From contig CAZONX010000036.1 of assembly GCA_964581295.1 (NCBI GenBank), forward strand, positions 1 through 17,949: a DNA stretch of 17,949 nt, given 5' to 3'. Below are positions 14,131 to 17,949 of this stretch, piece by piece. Below the pieces are notes generated by a model. It searched no databases, was not told the origin of the DNA, and worked only from the letters and a program-made list of their open reading frames with translations. The DNA is from JAHEEL01 sp964581295. GTDB lineage: Bacteria > Actinomycetota > Acidimicrobiia > Spongiisociales > UBA5794. A program made the position numbers and the translations under genes. How positions within the stretch are numbered: position 1 is the stretch's first letter; the number at the start of each line of letters is the position of its first letter.

Positions 14131-14344
14131 GCCCGCCCCAGATGCCGTATGGCTCGCGAATCGTCATCGCGTAGTCGAGACAGTCATCGCCGACCGGGCA
14201 GATCCGGCAGATCGACTTGGCTCTCAACTCTCGGCGTTGGCGCTCCTCTTTGCGCTCGGTCACACTCGGAGGGAAGAACAGATGCGAATGGCTCCCGCTG
14301 CACGAAGCAACCGGTTGCCAGGAACGATCGAGCGCCATGACCAT
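14084..14344 (-). CDS. WhiB-family [4Fe-4S] transcriptional regulator
   Basis: Wbl proteins are actinobacterial regulators that bind a 4Fe-4S cluster and usually partner with the principal sigma factor. The 86-residue product has the four cluster cysteines, Cys15, Cys46, Cys49 and Cys55 (SICRICPVGDDC), and the GIWGGLTESER turn (67-77), followed by a short basic tail without an AT-hook, so it is not WhiB7-like. The start at 14344 has GGAGGG five bases upstream; the ATG at 14338 is possible but is worse placed. A promoter with CTGGCA and TACATT precedes it. Its 3' end overlaps selB by 47 bases. The subgroup (WhiB1, 2, 3 or 4) cannot be assigned safely. Confidence 0.94.
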   Translation of the reverse strand: MVMALDRSWQPVASCSGSHSHLFFPPSVTERKEERQRRELRAKSICRICPVGDDCLDYAMTIREPYGIWGGLTESERRQQNLRAVT

Positions 14345-14382
14345 GTATGCCCTCCACGAGTTCGAAATTCGTAGCCAGAGCG

Positions 14383-14412
14383 AATGTAGGAACCCGGAAC
14401 GCCCGATGCCAG
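14383..14412 (-). promoter_or_regulatory. Candidate whiB promoter
   Basis: On the minus strand CTGGCA (14412-14407) is followed after 18 bases by TACATT (14388-14383). The -35 hexamer is identical to the one proposed for glnA. A leader of about 30 bases carries the Shine-Dalgarno. Confidence 0.45.
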
Positions 14413-14425
14413 GAAATATCTGGCA
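14407..14425. repeat. Palindrome TGCCAG-N7-CTGGCA over the whiB -35 box
   Basis: Perfect 6-base arms flank an AT-only-but-one spacer (GAAATAT). One arm is the proposed -35 hexamer itself, so a protein bound here would compete with RNA polymerase. It is a candidate operator; the regulator is unknown. Confidence 0.5.
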
Positions 14426-14433
14426 ATACGTCG

Positions 14434-14457
14434 ACTTTTTTCGCGACATTTTTCGCG
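14434..14457. repeat. Tandem 12-mer with phased T/A tracts upstream of whiB
   Basis: ACTTTTTTCGCG and ACATTTTTCGCG lie end to end and differ at one base. Read toward whiB these are A-tracts of five to six, about 58-81 bases before the predicted transcript start. They are the most AT-rich spot of an otherwise GC-rich window. An UP-element-like or intrinsically bent activator region is possible. The whole gap 14345-14486 holds no gene. Confidence 0.5.
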
Positions 14458-14486
14458 TTCTCGTGCCGGCCGCGCTGTCGACTGCG

Positions 14487-15797
14487 CTACTCGCCCGTTG
14501 CCGGGCCGACTTCGAGCACGATTCCATCGACGGAGATGACCTCCACGGAATCGCCGGACTCGATGCCCGCCTCGCGGTGGGCCGTCGCGCGCCAGCGCGC
14601 CTCGTCGACGACCACGACTCCGTTCGGATCGAATGCCGTCTCCGCCGTTCCGTTCCTCCCAATGAGATACTCCCGGCCGATCGTGGTGGTGGAGAACCGG
14701 GACCGCACGATGGTCGTCAAGGCCACGCCGTAGAAGAGAGCAGCGCCAGCCACAACGACGAGAACAATCCACCACGTCGGCGCCAACTGTGGCCGGGCCG
14801 CCGTGAGAGTGAGTCCGCCGGCGGCGAGCGAGATCGTCCCGACGATGCTGCGCCAACCCAGCCGGTTGCGCTGGAAATCCCAGGTGTACAGGAGAAGCCC
14901 GGCGACGACGGCGCCGACCGACGGCCATGAGATGGGCAGCGTTGCCAGTCCGTAGCCGGCGAGCAGGAACGCAAGAACCGACGCGGCGGCGCTCACGCCT
15001 ACGCCGGCTGCATAGAACTCGAAGGTCGCCGCCGCGATCGCCGCCACCAGGAAGAAGAACGTCGCTTCCGGCTCGGAAGCTAGGCGCAGGAAGCGGTCCC
15101 ACAAGCCGGGCTTGAGGAACTGAACCAGGCGTGACGGCACGACCACCTCGGTCCCGTCCTCTTGCACCACGACTTCGGCAGTCGAGATCTCGTAGGTGGC
15201 GTCTCCGCGCAGAACGACCTCGCCGTCGAGGCCCACGATCAGCTGCCCGATGCTCGGCACTACGTGGTCGATGTATCCGGGAACCACCTCGCCAACGACC
15301 ACAGACTGCGTGTCGAGGATGGTGGCCGTCGACGAAGCATGAGCTACGCGTTGCTCCTCGGTCTCGCCCGAGAAACGGGATACGTTCGGCGTCACCGTGT
15401 GCGATCCGGTCATCACCGCAGGCTCGAGATACCCGAAGCGGGTCCCCGGCGCCGCAGCACCGATGTCGGCTCGGTTGAGCAGGCTCGCCACCCCGCCGTA
15501 CGCGACGGCCGGCCTGGCTCCAATCCACACCACCACCGGTGCTTCGGATCGGTCGATGGCGTCCAGGAGGGCGGTTGGATCGCCCGAGGCAATGCCTTGA
15601 GCATCGACCTGGAAGATGAAGAGGTGCGCCGGTGTCTCGATGAGCGTTTCGGTGGCGAAGTCCATCAACCGCTGGTCGAAGGACTTGCGGAGATCGATCA
15701 CGACGACCGGTAGATCGTCGTCCTGCGCCCCCACAGCCCCCCCAAACGCGACAACCCCAACGAGCACAATGAGCAAGAAGATGATTCGGCGAAGCAC
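14487..15797 (-). CDS. NfeD-like membrane protein with a degenerate ClpP-class protease domain
   Basis: Long NfeD proteins join a periplasmic serine protease-like domain, a membrane region and a C-terminal OB fold, and usually work with a stomatin partner. This 436-residue protein has a signal or anchor (about 5-24), a ClpP/SppA-like domain (28-190), about five TM helices (246-264, 266-288, 290-305, 315-333, 341-363) and an NfeD OB domain (about 372-430). At the expected nucleophile (family A-S-A-G) the sequence reads AVAYGG, with Tyr100, and the expected catalytic Lys region is not recognisable, so proteolysis is unlikely. The GTG at 15797 has TAACAT exactly seven bases upstream; the longer frame to 16238 runs antisense through the receiver gene. 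No stomatin gene is adjacent. Confidence 0.85.
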   Translation of the reverse strand: MLRRIIFLLIVLVGVVAFGGAVGAQDDDLPVVVIDLRKSFDQRLMDFATETLIETPAHLFIFQVDAQGIASGDPTALLDAIDRSEAPVVVWIGARPAVAYGGVASLLNRADIGAAAPGTRFGYLEPAVMTGSHTVTPNVSRFSGETEEQRVAHASSTATILDTQSVVVGEVVPGYIDHVVPSIGQLIVGLDGEVVLRGDATYEISTAEVVVQEDGTEVVVPSRLVQFLKPGLWDRFLRLASEPEATFFFLVAAIAAATFEFYAAGVGVSAAASVLAFLLAGYGLATLPISWPSVGAVVAGLLLYTWDFQRNRLGWRSIVGTISLAAGGLTLTAARPQLAPTWWIVLVVVAGAALFYGVALTTIVRSRFSTTTIGREYLIGRNGTAETAFDPNGVVVVDEARWRATAHREAGIESGDSVEVISVDGIVLEVGPATGE

Positions 15798-15804
15798 AGA
15801 AGCG

Positions 15805-15810
15805 ATGTTA
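15805..15810 (-). promoter_or_regulatory. Candidate -10 box of the leaderless NfeD-like gene
   Basis: The minus strand reads TAACAT, seven bases, then GTG at 15797. Upstream sequence, where a -35 would lie, is inside heptamer array 2. Confidence 0.55.
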
Positions 15811-15815
15811 TGGCC

Positions 15816-15899
15816 GAGCAAGAGACAAGAGACACCAGACAAGAGAACGTCGGTCCGGTCTCGTGTCTCGTGTCTGACGACTGACGACTCTCTCTTGAC
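15816..15899. repeat. Degenerate heptamer tandem array 2 between divergent promoters
   Basis: Steps of seven from 15816 give GAGCAAG, AGACAAG, AGACACC, AGACAAG, two diverged units, GTCTCGT twice, GTCTGAC, GACTGAC, GACTCTC and TCTTGAC: twelve heptads. The last ends at 15899, and the next base begins the TACCCT -10 box of the receiver gene. The left arm (AGACAAG) and right arm (GTCTCGT) are nearly inverse copies: 13 of 15 bases pair between 15819-15833 and 15858-15872 as read, so the array can fold. Units match array 1 in opposite orientation (CGACTGACGACT here against CGACTGGCGACT there). Confidence 0.7.
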
Positions 15900-15905
15900 T
15901 ACCCT
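15900..15905 (+). promoter_or_regulatory. Candidate -10 box of the leaderless receiver gene
   Basis: TACCCT is followed by exactly seven bases and then the ATG at 15913. No Shine-Dalgarno is present. The region where a -35 would sit is the last heptads of array 2, which contain TGAC cores at 7-base intervals. Confidence 0.55.
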
Positions 15906-15912
15906 TCCCGGC

Positions 15913-16269
15913 ATGTCACGAGTACTGATCGTTGCAGACGATGAATGGGTCGTAAACGAGGTGCATTCCGCGCTCAGCATCGGTGAGAACGAGCTCGTCG
16001 ACCACGCCGATCCCTCGACTGCCGCTGCTGCGATCGAGTCCGGCTCGGCAGACGTTGCTGTCGTTGACCTCCAAGTCGCCTCAATGGGCGGAATGGCCAT
16101 CACGCGTTCGATTCGCGAACTCGCTGAGCCCGTGCCGATCGTGATGCTCCTCGACCGAGAGGCTGACGCCTTCCTCGCCGGTCGGTCGGGTGCGAACGCG
16201 TGGGTGGTCAAGCCATTCACCGCGTTTGCTCTTCGCAATGCGGTCGCCGACGTTTCCGGAGCGGTGTGA
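15913..16269 (+). CDS. Stand-alone receiver-domain (CheY-like) protein
   Basis: The 118-residue protein is a single receiver domain with no output domain. It has the acidic pair Asp9-Asp10 (VADDE), the phosphoacceptor Asp52 (VAVVDLQ) and Lys100 (VVKPF). The conserved Thr/Ser that senses phosphorylation is Leu80 (IVMLLDR), so signalling to its face may differ. The N-terminus is set by the ATG at 15913; the longer open frame upstream covers the repeat array and the NfeD-like start. It is followed after 46 bases by the CNNM/CorC gene on the same strand. No histidine kinase is nearby. It could be a phosphate sink or bind a partner encoded elsewhere. Confidence 0.85.
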   Translation: MSRVLIVADDEWVVNEVHSALSIGENELVDHADPSTAAAAIESGSADVAVVDLQVASMGGMAITRSIRELAEPVPIVMLLDREADAFLAGRSGANAWVVKPFTAFALRNAVADVSGAV

Positions 16270-16284
16270 CGGAGTCGTCCGACC

Positions 16285-16307
16285 CTGCGAGTACCAACGC
16301 TGCGAGT
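16285..16307 (+). repeat. Direct repeat CTGCGAGT, two copies 15 bases apart
   Basis: Identical octamers at 16285-16292 and 16300-16307 lie in the 46-base gap before the CNNM/CorC gene. They may be coincidental, but they occupy much of the leader of that gene. Confidence 0.35.
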
Positions 16308-16315
16308 GATCCACG

Positions 16316-17563
16316 ATGACCACTGAGCAGCTGATCTACCTCGTCATCCTGGCCGCCTGCACCGTCGGCTCCGGCTTCTTCTCAGGCTCCGAGACCGCTC
16401 TGATCGGGATCTCCAAGGAGCGCGTGCACCGACTCGCCACGGAAAGCAAGCGCGGGCGTCGTGTCGAGCAGCTGATCTCGGACCCGGAACGGATGCTGTC
16501 AACGTTGCTGGTGGCGAACAACATCGTCAACGTGCTCGCCGCCGCCGTTGCTACCACCCTGTTCATCGGCCTTGTCGGGGAACAATGGGGCCCGTGGGTC
16601 GCGACCGCCGCGGTCACCACCGTGATCCTCATCTTCGGCGAGATCACCCCGAAGACGCTGGCCACCCGCTATCCGGAGCGCTTTGCGCTGGCGGTGGCTC
16701 CGGCGATCTGGCAGCTCTCCCGAGTACTCGCTCCGCTCGCGTCGTTCTTCGGCGCCATCACTCGGGGGCTCCTGCGGCTGCTACGAATCCCGGTCCGAGG
16801 AGATTCGGATGCGGTCACCGACGACGACATCCGAGCGCTCGCAGAGCTCGGCCACCGCGACGGCCAGATCGAAGAGGTCGAGCGAGAGATCATCGACGCT
16901 CTCTTCGACTTGGCCGATCGCCCGATTCGCGAGGTGATGACGCCGCGCGTCGACATCGTCTCGCTGACTGCTCCGGTCACGATGACCGCAGTCAGAGAAG
17001 CACTCGCCGAGACCGGCCATTCGCGCTTCCCCGTCACCAGCGGCGATCTCGACGATCTCTTAGGGATCCTGTTTGTGAAGGATCTGCTCCAGCGCACGAC
17101 CGAGCCAACGTCCGAGGACATTGCCGGCCTGTTGCGCACTGCGCAGTTCATGCCGGAGACGTCGACGATCCTCGACGCCCTCACCGAAATGAGGAAGCGG
17201 AAGTTCGCGATCGCGTGTGTAGTCGATGAGCACGGCGGAGTCGAGGGAATCATCACCGCGAAGGATTTGCTCGCAGAGCTTGTCGGCGAGTTGCAGGACG
17301 AGTACGACCCAGGAGTTCCGTCCGTGGTGCGGATCGGACCGGAGCAATGGGTCGCAGACGGCCGGCTCCCGATCGAGGACCTCGCCGCCGAGATCGACCG
17401 GAGTTTCCCCGAGGGGCCCTACAGCACGGTTGCCGGCTTCTTTATGGCCTTCGCCGGGCATGTTCCCGAGGAGGGCGACGCTGTCGTGATCGACGGCGTG
17501 CGGCTCACCGTTCTCGATATGGAGCGGAATCGGGTCGACCGAATCGACGTCTCGATCACCTGA
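16316..17563 (+). CDS. CNNM/CorC-family (HlyC-like) Mg2+ transporter with CBS pair
   Basis: This family mediates divalent-cation (mainly Mg2+) export or homeostasis at the inner membrane. The 415-residue protein has the DUF21/CNNM transmembrane domain (about 5-150) with SGSETAL (23-29) and GEITPKTLA (108-116), a tandem CBS pair (about 205-325) starting at VMTPRVDI (207-214) with FVKDLL and GIITAKDLLAELVGE, and a C-terminal CorC_HlyC domain (about 335-412). All parts are of normal length. There is no strong Shine-Dalgarno at the ATG at 16316; co-transcription with the receiver gene 46 bases upstream is likely. Older annotations call such proteins hemolysins, but a toxin role is not implied. 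Confidence 0.93.
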   Translation: MTTEQLIYLVILAACTVGSGFFSGSETALIGISKERVHRLATESKRGRRVEQLISDPERMLSTLLVANNIVNVLAAAVATTLFIGLVGEQWGPWVATAAVTTVILIFGEITPKTLATRYPERFALAVAPAIWQLSRVLAPLASFFGAITRGLLRLLRIPVRGDSDAVTDDDIRALAELGHRDGQIEEVEREIIDALFDLADRPIREVMTPRVDIVSLTAPVTMTAVREALAETGHSRFPVTSGDLDDLLGILFVKDLLQRTTEPTSEDIAGLLRTAQFMPETSTILDALTEMRKRKFAIACVVDEHGGVEGIITAKDLLAELVGELQDEYDPGVPSVVRIGPEQWVADGRLPIEDLAAEIDRSFPEGPYSTVAGFFMAFAGHVPEEGDAVVIDGVRLTVLDMERNRVDRIDVSIT

Positions 17564-17588
17564 TCGAACGCCACGCCGGGAACGGGGG

Positions 17589-17594
17589 TACAAT
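17589..17594 (+). promoter_or_regulatory. Candidate -10 box of the tRNA-Pro gene
   Basis: TACAAT lies nine bases before the mature tRNA 5' end and 25 bases after the CNNM/CorC stop. It is flanked by GGGG and CCCC, which can pair. A transcript start just before the tRNA would leave almost no 5' leader for RNase P. Confidence 0.5.
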
Positions 17595-17603
17595 CCCCGC
17601 ATT

Positions 17604-17677
17604 CGGGACGTAGCGCAGCTTGGTAGCGCGCATCGTTCGGGACGATGAGGTCGCCGGTTCAAATCCGGCCGTCCCGA
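17604..17677 (+). tRNA. tRNA-Pro (anticodon CGG)
   Basis: A complete cloverleaf of 74 bases reads by eye. The acceptor stem is CGGGACG pairing with CGTCCCG plus discriminator A. The D arm has GCGC/GCGC, and the anticodon stem CATCG/CGATG closes the loop TTCGGGA, giving anticodon CGG for codon CCG. The T stem is GCCGG/CCGGC with loop TTCAAAT. The 3' CCA is not encoded, as is usual in actinobacteria. Confidence 0.96.
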
Positions 17678-17685
17678 CTCATCGG

Positions 17686-17708
17686 AACCCCGCCCCAGTG
17701 GCGGGGTT
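17686..17708 (+). terminator. Intrinsic terminator after tRNA-Pro
   Basis: AACCCCGCC and GGCGGGGTT form a perfect 9-bp stem with loop CCAGT, followed by a T-containing tail (TCGCATTT). It lies nine bases after the tRNA. On the other strand it could also help end the asd transcript, though no T-run follows there. From 17709 to 17797 I see nothing further. Confidence 0.8.
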
Positions 17709-17797
17709 TCGCATTTCCAAGACGCGTACCCAGGGTTCACAACGCCATATTCGACGTCCCGAGCCCACAGAACGAGCCGGCAGGCGGCGACCTCCGG

Positions 17798-17949
17798 CTA
17801 GCGGTCGAGGAGCAGTTCGGCCAACTGCACCGCGTTGAGTGCAGCGCCCTTGCGCAGGTTGTCACCAACGACCCAGAGGCTGATGCCGCCGCGTTCCCCC
17901 ACCGTCTCGCGGACCCGGCCGATGAGCACGTCGTCGATTCCTGCCGAGT
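17798..17949 (-). CDS. asd: Aspartate-semialdehyde dehydrogenase, C-terminal fragment (cut by window edge)
   Basis: The last 49 codons read on the minus strand with no interruption and end in TAG at 17800-17798. The translation includes the C-terminal helix of bacterial Asd: SLWVVGDNLRKGAALNAVQ, then LAELLLDR. Asd reduces aspartyl phosphate to the semialdehyde for lysine, methionine, threonine and diaminopimelate synthesis. The catalytic Cys and most of the gene lie outside the window. The 3' gap to the tRNA terminator is about 90 bases. Confidence 0.9.
   Translation of the reverse strand, partial: SAGIDDVLIGRVRETVGERGGISLWVVGDNLRKGAALNAVQLAELLLDR

Noticed and set aside
15816..15899. CRISPR array or attachment site reading of the repeats
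   Set aside because: Units are only seven bases, degenerate, without spacers, and no cas, integrase or transposase genes are nearby.
15616..15912. Upstream in-frame extension of the receiver protein
   Set aside because: It would run through the heptamer array and the start of the divergent NfeD-like gene; the receiver fold begins at the ATG at 15913, which has its own -10 box.
16267..16323. UGA of the receiver gene as a selenocysteine codon, considered because selA-selB are present
   Set aside because: Readthrough would add only 18 codons without a recognisable motif, and no SECIS-like hairpin is evident just after the UGA.
17604..17797. Integration site (attB) at the tRNA-Pro 3' end
   Set aside because: No integrase and no second copy of the tRNA end is present; the following sequence is a terminator and core gene asd.
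17620..17838. A 72-codon plus-strand frame starting in the tRNA
   Set aside because: It overlaps the tRNA-Pro gene, its terminator and the antisense of asd; nothing supports translation.

Overview
The window is GC-rich, densely packed and bacterial. A WhiB-family iron-sulfur regulator, an ErpA-like carrier, an orphan GlnR-like regulator, a Mrp ATPase of the kind without a CxxC pair, and a row of probable leaderless genes all point to Actinobacteriota. The extreme Thr-rich linker in the M23 protein and the gene mix suggest a deep-branching class such as Acidimicrobiia. That finer placement is a guess from memory and was not tested.

Layout. (1) Positions 40-3259 form a nitrogen-assimilation locus. 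A eukaryote-type glutamine synthetase (glnII, minus) is divergent from a type I synthetase (glnA, plus), and glnA is translationally coupled to a GlnR-like regulator. The 188-base gap between the two synthetases holds GlnR-box-like pentamers on an 11-bp grid and two further inverted repeats. (2) Positions 3216-6390 (minus) run erpA, ridA, an ALDH7-type aldehyde dehydrogenase and a two-TM coiled-coil protein. (3) mrp (plus) is divergent from erpA. (4) Positions 7698-10970 (minus) are an operon of fxsA, a Nudix hydrolase, a metallo-beta-lactamase-fold hydrolase and an M23 peptidase, with every junction a 4-base overlap. (5) selA-selB (plus) are the selenocysteine incorporation genes and share a 35-base divergent promoter region with fxsA. 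(6) whiB (minus) converges on selB. An NfeD-like protein (minus) is divergent from a stand-alone receiver protein and a CNNM/CorC transporter (plus). (7) tRNA-Pro(CGG), its terminator and the 3' end of asd (minus) close the window.

Two signals cut across the genes. Five starts (mrp, fxsA, selA, nfeD-like and the receiver gene) have a TANNNT hexamer exactly 6 or 7 bases before the start codon and no clear Shine-Dalgarno, as expected of leaderless transcription. In addition, two intergenic regions 8 kb apart each hold about 84 bases of degenerate heptamer repeats built from shared units in opposite orientations. One of these arrays fills the space between the two divergent leaderless promoters of nfeD-like and the receiver gene. 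These arrays are the best candidate here for something undescribed.

No complete novel multi-gene system (defence, phage or biosynthetic cluster) is visible. The gene content is mostly core metabolism, and the interest lies in regulatory and repeat architecture and in degenerate active sites.
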